Source of the DNA: Adlercreutzia rubneri
GTDB lineage: Bacteria > Actinomycetota > Coriobacteriia > Coriobacteriales > Eggerthellaceae
Direction: 5' to 3'
Assembly: GCF_009755265.1 (NCBI RefSeq)
Contig: NZ_WPOO01000010.1
Location: forward strand, 1-64,000
Length of the DNA stretch: 64,000 nt
A program made the translations under genes and the position numbers. This document shows positions 43,978 through 56,900 of the stretch, piece by piece (the first letter of the stretch is position 1; each line of letters opens with the position of its first letter). The notes beneath the pieces are model-generated. The model saw only the letters and a program-made list of their open reading frames with translations. It made no database searches and had not been told where the DNA came from.

Positions 43978-44752
43978 GAAGGATCTGCGCGCCCAGATGG
44001 ATGCGGCGCGCGCGGCAGCCGCCTACATCGGCGCCGCCCAGGAGGATCTGGCGGCGCCCGAGAGGGGGATCTCCCCTTCGGGCAGCTCGGCGAGATCGTC
44101 CGAGAAGGACGGCGCGAAGGCGGCGCCGAGACGGTCGCGAACCCATGAGGTGAGAAGCGCCTCCCTTGATGTGACCCAGGCCGCCGCGATGCCCGATTTT
44201 TTCGCCGAGGACTATACGGAAGAGCCTCGGTGCGAGGCAATCCCATCGGTCTCCTACGGCATCGCCTCGGTGCTAGCGGCATCTGACGCGGCGGGGACGG
44301 CCGAGGCCGCCGATGCGGCGGGGATGGTCGAGGCCGCCGATACGGCGGGGATGGTCGAGGTCGCCGGTGCGGCGGGGACGGCCGAAATCGCCGGTGCGGC
44401 GGGGACAACTGAGACCGCCGATGCGGCGGCTGCTGCGGTGGAGGATGCGGACGCGCCTTCCCGGGCCGCCGGCGCGTCTAGGGCCGCTGCCCGTACGCGC
44501 AAGCCGCGCAAGAAAAGCGTTGAGGCCGAGCCGCCGGTCCAAGCCGGAGAGGGGACGAGCGGACGTATGACCGCTCAGGTGCGGGTGCCCATGACGGCCG
44601 AGCAGAGAGAACACGCCGACCTTTTGGCGTCGGTCATGAAGATCACGCGAGCCGAGGTTATGCGCCAGGCCCTTGACGAGTACTGGGAGAGCCACAAGTC
44701 CGACCTTCAGGCGGCAGTCGCGGCCTGCGAGGCGCTCACCAAAAGCTCATGA
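43970..44752 (+). CDS. ParB-like partner: Ala-rich repeats plus C-terminal ribbon-helix-helix-like domain
   Basis: Protein of 260 residues. The N-terminal two thirds are low complexity, including five or six 9-residue repeats of the type DAAGMVEAA (27-bp DNA units, about 44287-44445) and a basic patch (ARTRKPRKKSVE). The last 60 residues (MTAQVRVPMTAEQREHADLL, then MKITRAEVMRQALDEYWESH) look like a CopG-type RHH DNA-binding domain. Small ParB substitutes of plasmid partition systems often have this fold. It overlaps parA by eight bases. Centromere-like iterons were not seen next to it. A terminator follows. Confidence 0.75.
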   Translation: MAKKDLRAQMDAARAAAAYIGAAQEDLAAPERGISPSGSSARSSEKDGAKAAPRRSRTHEVRSASLDVTQAAAMPDFFAEDYTEEPRCEAIPSVSYGIASVLAASDAAGTAEAADAAGMVEAADTAGMVEVAGAAGTAEIAGAAGTTETADAAAAAVEDADAPSRAAGASRAAARTRKPRKKSVEAEPPVQAGEGTSGRMTAQVRVPMTAEQREHADLLASVMKITRAEVMRQALDEYWESHKSDLQAAVAACEALTKSS

Positions 44753-44817
44753 AGTAAAACCGCTCGCCCTCGATTGAAAAGAGGGGCGGATCGCTTCGTT
44801 TGCGCCAAGGTTGAAGC

Positions 44818-44863
44818 ACCCGACCAACGGATTCGAATGCTGAGTCCGTTGGTCGGGTTTTTT
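44818..44863 (+). terminator. Terminator after the parA/parB-like pair
   Basis: ACCCGACCAACGGA (44818-44831) pairs perfectly with TCCGTTGGTCGGGT (44845-44858), followed by six T. The long adhesin frame that is open from 44774 runs through this hairpin, which shows that the first part of that frame is not coding. Confidence 0.95.
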
Positions 44864-44914
44864 GCACGGAAATCTCCTCGACGAAAAAATTTTTCCGAAG
44901 TTTCTCCTCTGTTA

Positions 44915-47900
44915 CCTAGCAAGGGCCAGGACGTTGAGCTCGCCCAGTGGTTCTACCTTGAGGGCACGGGTACCGTGGCCGAGGTGACCGAGGGCGAAGG
45001 CGAGGCGAAGCGCACCTACAGCAAGGTGACTTTCACCGCTGCCAACGTTGTGAACAACAAGGGCACCGAGCTGCGTCCCGCCAAGACGTTCACCGGCGAG
45101 GAGTACTACGAGATCGAGCTGGTGCGCGACGACGCGAACGCGGTCGTGGGCGCCTGGATCAAGAACCCGGCCTTCGGCGACAAGGTCACCGAGACTGTGA
45201 CCGACGAGGCCTCCGGCACCACGGCCACCGTGGTCACCGGGCATACCGGCTTCTACACCATGAAGACCGACGCCGATGGCGCCTTCGCCTTCAACGACGA
45301 CAACACCGCCGGGCTTCTGCCCTACGTGCAGTTCGACACCAACGACAACCCGGTGGCGGCCGGCGATGCCGCGGCTACCGACGACACCCTGGCCATGGCG
45401 TCCTACCGCCTGCCCGAGCCGAACCTGCCCGAGGGCCACGTGCTCACGGTGTTCCACAACGGCGACAAGAGCTCCTCGCCGGTGTGGGCCACCAACGCCG
45501 ACTCGGATGCCAAGCGCGACATCCACCGCTCGGCCATGGTGGACGGCTACGACACGGCCATCGTGACGAGCTACCCGCAGTTCGCCGCTACCGACAAGAA
45601 CGGCGCCATCACCGGCGCCGATGGCAAGCCTGTGGAGCAGGACGACAAGGGCCTGGCCGAGAAGACTGGCTTCATCGTGACCGCCAACTCCTCCACGCCG
45701 GCCGCCAACACCCCCTACACCTTCTCTATGGAAGGCGTGGCCTACGACGTGGCCAACCAGGTGTTCAAGCGCGAGCACGTGAACACGGGTCTCTTCAAGG
45801 CGCCTACCTCCCAGATCACCGGCATCGTGTGGGACGACACCGAATCCGACGACAACACGGCTCCCGATGGCGTCCGCGCCGATGACGAGCAAGGGCTTGT
45901 CGGCGAAACGGTGCTTGCCACCCAGTGGCACTACGTGCCCAAGGGCGCCGCGGCCTTCGCCCAGATCAAGACCGGCGATGACGCTGGTCTCGTGGAATGG
46001 GTCGCCGCTGACGGCACCAAGTCCACCGACGATACGGCCAAGGCGTCTGCCGTGGGTGCCTGGGTGCAGAACATCGGCTTCGGTTCCGACTGGGTGACCA
46101 CCAAGGCCACCATCGTCAAGGATCCGACCGACATCACCGACCAGGGCAAGGTCGTCTGCATCCCGGTTGTGAGCAACGGCGAGAACCGTGCCGATGCCCG
46201 CAACAAGATGGGCGTGGTGGCCGTGAAGACCTATGCGGCCGGAGGTGCCCAGAAGGTCGTGGCCGACGCGAAGGAGGCCGCCGGCTACAAGCTGGTGGAC
46301 GTGGTCGACGGCGAGTACGTCTTCGACAACCTGCCCACGGCCGTGGTGGTGCTCGACGCCAACAGCGGCATCGACGAGTACTTCCTTGCCGCCTACCGCG
46401 TGGAGCTGGCGGCCCCCAAGAACTACCTGAAGAGCGGCTACGCGAAGGGCGAGCGGGACCCCTGGCACATCACCACGCCGCATCAACCCGTAAGCTTCGC
46501 CGACACTGACGCGACCGCCAAAGGGCTCGCCGTCGACTCCGACGTGCCCGGCACCAAGGCGGGCGTGGCCGGCAACGCCGATGAGCTCGACATCACCGAT
46601 GGCGCCATCAAGGCCCTGTACCAGAGCTGGCCCATCCAGCACCGCTACGCGGCAGACGGCTCGGTGCGCGCCAACGACGGCCAGGTCATCCTGGCCGAGG
46701 TGAACAACGGCAAGACTGATGGCATCCAGGCCAGCTTCGCCGACATCCCGGTATCCAACGCCATGGACACCGCCGATGCGGCCACCTACCAGTGGACGCA
46801 TCCGGTAGTGACCGAGGTGGCCGGCGACGTGGGCGAGATCGCTCCGGCCTACCGCGCCATCGGCGGCTACGTGTGGAAGGACAACGACTACAAGGACGGC
46901 ATCTACAACCTTATTCCCGGCACTTACGAGGATATGGTCAACACTGGCATGACCATCGAGCTGAAGAACCCCGAGAAGCAGCCGGTGCCCGATCGCCCGA
47001 CGAGGCTGTACCTGCGCCAGTGGTACTACGATCCCGACCGCACCAACGGCGGCAACGCGAACCCCGAGGCGGACGCCCCGGCCGACCACTGGTTCCCGGT
47101 GCCCCAGGGCGCGTTCACGGAGTACGGCAACGATCGCGACTGGAGCCCGACCGAGGCGACCAAGGCGCCCTTCTACTACAAGACGGTGACCACCCGCAAC
47201 AAGAGCGTTACCGGCAAGGAAGCGGACAGCTACTACCAGTTCGACGACCTGCCCGTGCGCGTGTTCATCGACGGCAAGGAGTACCTGGCCGGCTACACCG
47301 TGGCCATCCGCGGCAATGCCGACTTCAAGCCGGGTAACTACGAGGCCCAGACCTCCGACTACCTGGTGCAGAACAACCTCACCGCTCCGGACTACCTGGT
47401 GGACCAGTGGAACTCCAAGGGCCTGGCCAACGTGCGCGGCACCTCGTCGTTTGCCTACCGCTACGGCCCCGAGACCTTCCCGCTCGTCCGCAGCCAGAAG
47501 TTCAGCTCCAACGGCGACATCCATACCATGGACTCCGTCATCGTGCTGGCCGGCTCCACCACCGCCGATGCCAAGGGCGCCCGCACGGGCAGCACGCCGT
47601 ATGTGGTGAACTCCGCCGAAAAGAACGGTGATGCGCCGCTGGCCTCCTTCGATCTGGCCTTCGGCAAGAACGAGACCCGCATGAACGGCGGCTACATCGT
47701 GACGCCCTCCGCTCCCATTGAGGGCTACATCTGGGAGGATGCCAACTACGACGGCATCCGCCAGGAGGATGTCTACGATAAGGACGGCAACCTCGTCTCC
47801 GAGGGCGAGCGCGGCATCGGCGGCGTGCGCATCCGCCCGACCAAGTACTACCTGGACGACACGGACAAGACCGGCGGCCCGGACGGCACGTGGAAGCGCA

Positions 47901-50900
47901 CCTACAGCCTCGACGAGGACGGCAACCGTGTGCTCGACCCGTACTATCCCTTCACCACCTCCTACGGCACCGACCCTGAGGAGGATCTGGAGCTGGGCCA
48001 GTACCGCACCGACCTTGTGCCCACGAGCTTCAAGAAGCCCGATGCCCAGAAGCTGGGCGAGGCGAGCGACCGCGAGTATCTGTGCGGCTACACCGTAGCC
48101 GTGGCCGACACCAACCCGGCCGACCTCTACCAGCAGGTGCCTAACGAGGCCATCGCCGGCTACACCCTGACCCGTCCGCACGTCGCGGGCGACCTGGACG
48201 ACGTGGTGGCGGCGGGTGACGCCGAGGGCATGCGCACCGAGTCCGATGCCTTCCGCTACTACACCTCCGAGGGCTTGGACGCCCTCGACAGCACCACCAA
48301 GGCCTTTGGCCTGGTGAACCGCTTCATCGACATGCAGGACTCCGTGCCTGCGGCGGGCGATACCGACAAGAACGCGGCCTTCAAGAACCGCGTGCCGGCC
48401 GGCCGCGCCGACGGCATGGTCATCGTGGCCCACGAGGCGGTGGAAAGCTCCACCAACGACAAGACCCAGAAGAAGTACAAGGGCGTCACCTACGACACCG
48501 ACGAGAACGTCCAGGTGCAGCAGGGCGGCGACGGCGGCTTCATAAAGATCCCCGAGACCTCCGTCACCGGTGTGGTGTGGGACGACTCCTACAGCGACCA
48601 GTGGGCCGCCAGCAACCCGGTGCTCGACCGCGCCGAGCGCGAGCGCTCCTACGACGGCATCTACCAGCCTGCCTTCGAGAACGGCCTGCCTGGCCGCACC
48701 GTGGCGCTGACCCAGTGGCACTACGTGACCCACGACCTGTGGAAGAGCTTCGCCTTGCGCCACGCCCATCTGGTCTACAACCTGCTGACCAAGGAGGATC
48801 TTGAGAAGCTGGGCATCGACCAGGTTGAGCCCATCGAAGCTATGAAGACCATCGACCAGGCTACCGACGCGACGCTCGAGCTCGCCTGGCAGCTGCTGTA
48901 CGACCGTGCTGAGCAGGGAGCCGCGAGCGATGTGTGCGCGGCGAGAGGCAACGAGGACGCCCTGGGATTCTGGGTGCGCACCCGCGCCTTCGGCGGCGAC
49001 GTCACCTGGAAGAACAACGGCACCGCCGAGAATCCCGATTGGGAGCGCGTGGTCACCTACAACCCGACCAAGACCGAAACAGTGCGCGACGGTCAGGTCC
49101 AGTACGTCATCAACGGCGACGGCGACCGCACGGTGACCACCGGTCCTCTGGGCCTCGACTACCAGGGCAACGTGGTAGACGACCTGGATCCTGGCACCTA
49201 CGCCTTCTATAACCTGCCCACCAGCTGGGTGGGCTGCGGCGACGAGGTTCACAAGGAGATCGAGCTCGCGCCGCGCTACGTCGGCAAGGAGGACGCCGCG
49301 GATGACGGCACCACGCTTCTGGGTGCCGACGAGGCTCGCGATTACCCGGCCGGCTTGGCCCCGATGTACGGTGACACCTACTCGCTGGCCAGCTACGAGG
49401 TGGAAGTGGACGGCCTGGCCCACGACGGCTCCGACGTCGAGGCCAACGGCACCAGCTGGATGCTCACCCGCTACCACGCCGGCAACGCCGATGAGGTGGA
49501 GTCCAACGTGGCCTCTACCGACCGCTTCGGCGTGGTGAACTTCGCAAAATACGAGGGCGACGGCAAGGCCGTGCGCCTGGGCCGCACCGTTACCGACCGC
49601 ACCGTCATTGCGGCCGAGGGCGGCCTCGAGATCGCCGGCACGCGCACCTCGGTGGGCGATGTGGACGGAGAGGATCACGGCGGCCGCATCGTGGTGGCCA
49701 GCGAGGGCGTGGCCGAGGGAGAGAACAAGACGAAGCTGGAGAACGCGAGCGACTTTGCCCGCGTGAGCACCGAGCAGCTGGTTCGTCCAGACGCGCCGTT
49801 GTACGGCGTGGCGGCCTACGACTGGCTGACGGTCGACATGGAGACGGTTGTGGTGGATTCCGTTCCCGACGGCAACGGTGGCACTTGGGAGCACAAGGTG
49901 CCGCTGCCCAAGGTTGTCCAGGGTGGCGACATGGGCATGGTTCGCCCCGCCCTGCAGTCCATCTCCGGCGTGCTGTGGAACGATGCGAACAACAACGGCA
50001 TCCAGGACGTGACCTTCGACGAGAACGGCAACGTCGTCGGAGAGGAAGAGATCCTCGACGGCTACGAGGTCACCCTCGAACGTTACTACTTCGACGGCGC
50101 GAACTGGGTGCCCGACACCACGCAGTGGGCCGCCGACAACACGGCGTCCGTCGCAGTGACCACGACCGACCGCGTGCTCATGGAGCGCGGCACCGAGAAG
50201 ACGAAGCCCACCGAGCTCGGCGAGGACATCGACGGCGCGCTGACCGGCACGCCCGATCTGCACCGCTCGGGCACCTACCGCTTCGACAACCTCGAGACGG
50301 CGGGCCTGCGCAACGTGAACGGCACCGACACGTGGGTGGCCTACGGCTACAAGGTGCGCGTGAGCGACCCGCGCGTCACGGAAAACGAGCTTTTCCGCGC
50401 GAAGTACCAGGTGACGGGCGCCGGCTATCGTGAGAACTCCGATCTGACTGACGACAACAAGCTGGTGGAGCCCGACGAGTACATCATACTTCTGGAGACG
50501 GTGGCCGCCGACGGCACCACGCCCGACGGTTTGGCGTCCCATGAGTCGAACATCGTTTACGCGCCGGCGTCGAACAACGACGACCAGACGCCGAATCTGG
50601 TGCTCGACGAGAACGGCGATCCGGTGCTGGATGCCGACGGCAAGGTGCAGGTGAAGGACCCGATGACCGCCACTGTCGGCGGCAAGACGCTCGTGGCCTA
50701 CGACCTCATGATGGGCGCGAGCCGCGACCACAACGACGGCGGCCTCATCGAGCCCCCGGCTTACGCCATCGATGGCTACGTCTGGGAGGACGCCGACTAC
50801 GACGGCCTGTACAACTACAACACCGAGACGCGCGTGACCACCGAGAAGGACGGCACCAAGACCGAGGCCGACTACCTCGAGTACGGCTACAACGACAAGC

Positions 50901-53900
50901 AGGTCATCCTGAAGCAGTACGTGCTCGGCGCCGACGGAACCTGGAAGCTCAACCCGCACTTCGGCAACGACGGCAACGTCATGGCCGAGAAGGTGGCCGA
51001 CGGCGTGACCGAGGCGAAGACCGACACGCTGAACCCGACCTCTGGCACCTACAAGGTGCGCAACGAGGCGGGCCAGATGGTGGACGCCTCCCCGGCCGAG
51101 CGCCTCACCTTCACGGTGCCGAACTCCACCTACCTGGGCGGCGGCAAGGTGGCCGTGCTGACCGGTGACAACGAGAACCTGAAGGCGCTCGCCAAGGACG
51201 GTACGACCGAGCTGCACGACGTGTCCGGCTACTACCTGTTCGATCAGCTGCCCACGGCCGTGCGCACCTGGAACTCGACGGCGAAGAAGTACGAGTACGC
51301 GCTTGCCTCCTATACGGTGGAAGTGAACGGCGAGAAAGCCGCCGACGGCATGTCCTCGCTGCTTGTGACCACCTTCGAGGCCGAGACGACCGCCCACGAC
51401 GTGGTGAACTCCCGCGTCCAGCCCATGGTGACGGCCGAGGAGCAGCACGAGGACACCAACACCGACGGCATGGCCGAGGTGTGGAGCCGCTACGAGACCA
51501 ACAACTACCCGGTGTTCCTGGACGAGCAGAACATCCAGACCGCCGATGCGACGCACTCCGATGGATCGTGCACCATCAAGGAGTGCGAGACCGTCGAGGG
51601 CGAGATCTCGAAGAACAACGCCGCCTGGCGCATCGTGCTGGCCGGCTTGGTCGATGGCGCCAGCTGGGCGAACCAGCGCACCGCCTACGGCTGGTCCGAG
51701 AAGCACGAGGCTGTCGACGCCAACGGCCGTCCGACGACGGAGACGGTGACCGGCACCTTCGATTACGACTTCGCCATCGGCCAGAACCAGAACGCCATGA
51801 ACGCCGGCTTCGTGCCGCCCGACCGCTCGAGCCTGGTGGGCCAGGCGTGGTACGACGAGGACTACGACGGCAAGAACGATTCCGACACTTCCGACGACCG
51901 CATCGACACCGACGACCGCGACAAGACCGAGCAGGGCGTCGAGGGCCTGCGCGTCATCCTGACCCAGTACTACTTCGTGCCCACCTACGACAACCACGGC
52001 AACCAGCTGCTGGAAGACGAGGACAACAACGTCTTCTTCCTCGACCGCGACCGGGCCAACGACGACTACCCGGACGGCCAGCTGCATCTGGTGGAGTCGC
52101 GCGGCGGCAACGTGGTGTCCGGCGCCGACGACAAGGTGTACCTGGTTCGCTCCGGCCGCACCTACGACTACGACGCCCTGTACAAGGCCGGCGTGCGCGA
52201 GCTGAAGGACTCCGGCTACTGGGTGGAGAACACCAACCTCAACGGCGGCCGCCAGTACAAGGACGGCGAGGACGTCGAGGTGCCCGAGACCCCGGTCGAG
52301 CCGGAGAATCCGAACCCGACCGACCCGGAGAACCCGGGCGAGACGACCGATCCCGAGAACCCGAGCCCCGTGGAGCCGGGTACCGGCGAGGATGCGGGCA
52401 TCCGCATCGTGGCCGAGCCGGCCATGCGCAGCTTCTCGCTGGCGCGGATGGCACTGGCCGCCACCGAGGAGACCGAGGGCTTCGCCGACGGCGAGAGCAC
52501 CGAGGTGACCGACCCGGGTGAGGAGACCTGCACCCACGAGAACAAGACCTATACGGGCAACAAGAACGGCACCCACGACTGGACGTGCGACGCCGAGGGA
52601 TGCACCGCCTCGGCGACCAACGAGGCCTGCTCCGACGGCGATGGCGACGGCCGCTGCGACGGCTGCGGCGACTGCCTGCACCTGCACGACCGCACCTACA
52701 CCTACAAGGATGCCGACGTCCACACCGTCACCTGCGCCGACTGCAACGAGGTGCTGGGCGAGGAGCCCCATGCCGACGCCAACGGCAACGGCATGTGCGA
52801 CGGCTGCGGCGCCGATGTGTGCAAGCACACCGAGCTTGAGTGGAAGGACAACTTCGACAACACCCATACCTCTGTTTGCAAGATCTGCGGCAAGCAGACG
52901 AGCACGGCGGCCCATGTGGACGCCAAGCACAACGACGAGGCCGGCACGGAAGGCCCCGACGGGCGCTGCGATGTCTGCGGCGGCCTCATTATCGAGGATC
53001 ACCAGCTGTGGATCTACACCGACGCCGAGGGTGTCTATGACTTCGACAACCTGCCGGGCTACGTGCTCGTGAGCAGCGAGGTCGACCATCCGGCCGCTCC
53101 GGGCGAGGACATCGACAAGGTGTTCCAGCCCTACGGCGTGGCCAACGCCAACGGCACGGCGCTTTCCACCTCCGACCTGGTGGCCCTGCAGAAGCGCCCC
53201 GTGTCGGTCGGCATGATCCGCCAGCTCTCGGCCTCCGAGATCGTCTCGCTGTCCGCCAGCCAGGTGGAAGCCATCAAGGCCGATGCCGACATGATGGCCG
53301 CCTATGAGGCGCGCCAGACCGAGCTCGCCACCAGCGATCCGGCCTTCACGTCGGCCACCCCGTACCTGACCGGCTACGCCATCAAGGTGGTGGACGACTC
53401 CGGCGAGTACGTGGCCAGCCGCTTCCATGTGGAGGGCGCCAGCACCGGCGACAACTCCGACCTCACCTCCTTCGAGTCCTCGCTGACCGACAACGTCAAC
53501 GCCGAGAACGAGAAGGTCAACGAGGTGTACGCCGTCGTGGCCGAGAAGATCGCCGACGACGCCGACCTCACCGGCGGCATCCTGTCGAGCGCGTACGCGG
53601 TCCGCTACCTGAAGACCAACTACGACCTGGCCAACCGCATGTACTACAAGCGCGCCTTCGACGCCGGCCTCACCAAGCAGCTGCCGGTGCTCATCGACGG
53701 CAACGTGTGGAACGATGTGAACTCCGACGGCCTCATGGACGAGGAAGAGGAGCGCATCGAGGGCGCCGTCGTGCGGCTCGTGCGCTACTGGTACGACGAG
53801 ACCGGCATCGGCTACTGGGAGCAGGTGCCCGGCCAGACCCCCGGCGGCGACGGCAGCTTCGAGAACTCCGGACTCACCCGCGAGGAGTACGACGAGATCG

Positions 53901-56900
53901 TTGCCATGGCCGACCCGTTCAAGCTGGACGAGGGCGAGACCATGACCTCCGAGGAGCAGAAGGCCGCGGCCGACGCCATGACGGCCTACATCAACGAGCT
54001 GTACGCGTCTGTGGCCGCCATGCCCGAGGGCGCGGCGCGCGCCGAGGCCGCCACGAAGAACCTGATGAAGCTGAACGTGCTGTACCACAACCACACCGAG
54101 TTCCTCACCAGCTACATGGAAGTCGTTCCCGGCGAGGGCGACGTTGCCGGCGACGGTGAGACCACCGAACCGGCCGGCGTCGAGGAGCTCGTGATCTACA
54201 GCGCCTGGGCCAACGCCAACCGCGACCTGACCGTCCTCGTGGGTGCCGAGACGCCCGAGGAGGAGAAGGGCGTGTGGCGCCGCGACTGGACCTTCACCCA
54301 GGATATGCTGGAAGACCTCACCGGTCGCCACGATCTGTCCAAGGACGGTCTGGGCACGAACTATCCGTACCTGCCGCTGACGGCCGACGAGGCCCTGGCG
54401 GTTGCCGACGACGACGAGAAGTTCTTCGACCAGAACGGCTACGAGTACGTGCCCGGCGCCGGTTTCGATAGGACCGACGAGAACGGCCACTGGCAGTTCC
54501 TGGCCTACGGCACCGGCACCCATCAGGCCTCCAGCGACTCGGCGGCCTTCAAGGTGCTGTTCTCCTATCGCGCCGAGATCGTGAGCTACCCGGACGAGGA
54601 TGTCTGGGCGCCCACGCTGCAGCATATCGGCAAGACGGTCAACGACTGGATCAACTCCGACTTCGACGACGAGACCCAGGCCCTGAAGCCGAACGTGGAG
54701 GATGCCGCCAGCCATGCCGGCGACTACACCTTGCCGGCCACGGACAACCTGAACGAGGCCATGCGCAAGGCCGGCGACCTCATCGTGCTGACGCGTTTGG
54801 CCGACGAAAGCGAGTCCTCCACGACCTCCGGCGCCTACGCCACCTACGCCTCCCAGCCGGGCGGTTCCGAGGACGTGGAGTGCGAGCACGTGGATGAGGA
54901 CACCGCCACGACGGCGGCCGACGGCCTGTGCGACAAGTGCGGCCTGTGCCTGCACGAGAAGGACGAGAACGGTCTGTGCACGGTTGAGGGATGCCAGCAT
55001 ATCGGCATGGAGTGCTGCGGCACGGCGACGCCGACCGAGCCCGGCGAGGACGAGGGCGACGGCGACGGCGACGAGGGCGATACGCCGGTCATCGACGTCA
55101 CCAAGCCCGAGGGCGGGGACACCACTCAGCCGAGCGAGGGCGACGGCGGCGAGGTCGAGACCTTCACCACGCGGGTCATGGCTGCCAGCGCGGTTGACGC
55201 TCGGGCCGATACCAACACCAACACCGGCAACGGCATCTACAGCGACGACTACGTGACCGAGATGCTCGCCTGGATCGCCACAGCCACCCAGGACGATCTG
55301 GACAACATGGATCAGCAGCGCCACGACGCCATCTTCGGCAAGCACCAGAAGGACGCCGCCGGCAACCTGCTGTACCTGGAGACGACGATCGAGAACGGCA
55401 AGGAGGTGGAGAAGGTCGTCACCAACGAGACCAACGTCACCACCGGCGAGCCGAACCTGCCCTACTACGACAACACCGGCAGCCAGCGCCTCTACGAGGC
55501 CTACCAGGCCCGCGTGGCGTCGCTGGTCGGCGACAACCAGTGGTCCGACCTGAACTGGTTCAGCTCGCTGGCCCACGGCTACGGCCTGTTCCGCATCGCC
55601 CAGGCGCACATCGCCGGTGTGGTATGGCAGGACGACAACTACAACGGCATCCAGGACGCCGGCGAGAACGTGCGCATCCCGAACGTGCCGGTGAGCCTGA
55701 AGCGCTACTGGTTCGGCACCGATGCGACGGGCACCGGCTGGCATCTGGACGAGACGTTCAGCCAGACTACCGTGTCGGACGGCCAGGGCCACTGGATCTT
55801 CGACAACCTGGACGTCGCCGGCAAGCGCATGGTGGGCGGCAAGGAGACCACGGTGCTCTACGGTTTCGAGGTGACGGTGGACGACCTGCCGCGTGGCTAC
55901 GGCGTCACCCATATGAACCGCGGGACTGCCACCACCGACTCCGACCTGAACGAGGACACCAAGCTCATCGAGCCGGGCGATCCGCAGGGCGGCCTCATCG
56001 TACTGGCCCAGCCTTCCGACCGTCGCGATCTGGTGGGCAACGGCGCCGCCTACATCCTGGGGCCGAATGGCACCGTGTGGGTGATCTCGCTGTCCGAGGA
56101 TTCCGACTACAACGACACGGGCCTTGTGCCCTACGCGCTCGCGGCCATCGCCGGCGTGGTCTTCGACGACCCGGAGGCCGACGGCCTGCAGGATGACACG
56201 GCCGTTGCGGTGCCCGGGCAGAAGGTCTACCTCGACCGCATGGTCATCGACGTGGACGCCGTCGGCTTCAACGGCGCCTCCTACGCCCCCACGGCCCTCG
56301 CGGCCGTCGAGGGCCAGAAGGTGCGCTCCGAGGACGGCTGGGCCGAGGTGGCCTCCATGGAGACCGACGTCGACGGCGCCTACCGCTTCGACGGCCTGCC
56401 CATGGTGGACGGCAACGACAAGCCCTACCTGTACCGGGTGCGCTCCTACATGCCCGACGGCAAGGAGTGGGTGGCCATCAACGTCGGCTCCGACGAGAAC
56501 AACGACTCCGACTGGGGCGAGGCGGCCAACTCCGTGGTCGGCGCCGGCGGCCGGGTCGGCATCACGCCGGCCATGTCGGTGCTCGGCGCGTTCCAAACGG
56601 TGCGCACGACGCCCAACGCCTACGGCCAGAAGTTCAACCTGCTGGTTCCCTACAACTGGGTGCCGGAGGACGGACGGTCGGTCGACCTCGGCATGACCGG
56701 CGACGCCGACGCGTGGCGCACCCTCGTGTTCACGACGCCGTGGGGCACCCGCCTGTTCTACGTGAAGCTCCCGCAGACCGGCGACGAGCTCCTGCCGTGG
56801 ATGGTGGGGCTGGCCCTGGTCGCGGCCCTCGGCCTCGTTCTCGCCGTGGCCGCCCGCCGGCGCGACGATGACGACGAGGAGGAAGAAGAGACCCCTGAGG

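Noticed and set aside
44774..44914. Start of the adhesin at TTG 44774
   Set aside because: There is no ribosome-binding site and no signal peptide, and the frame passes through a perfect rho-independent terminator of the upstream operon.
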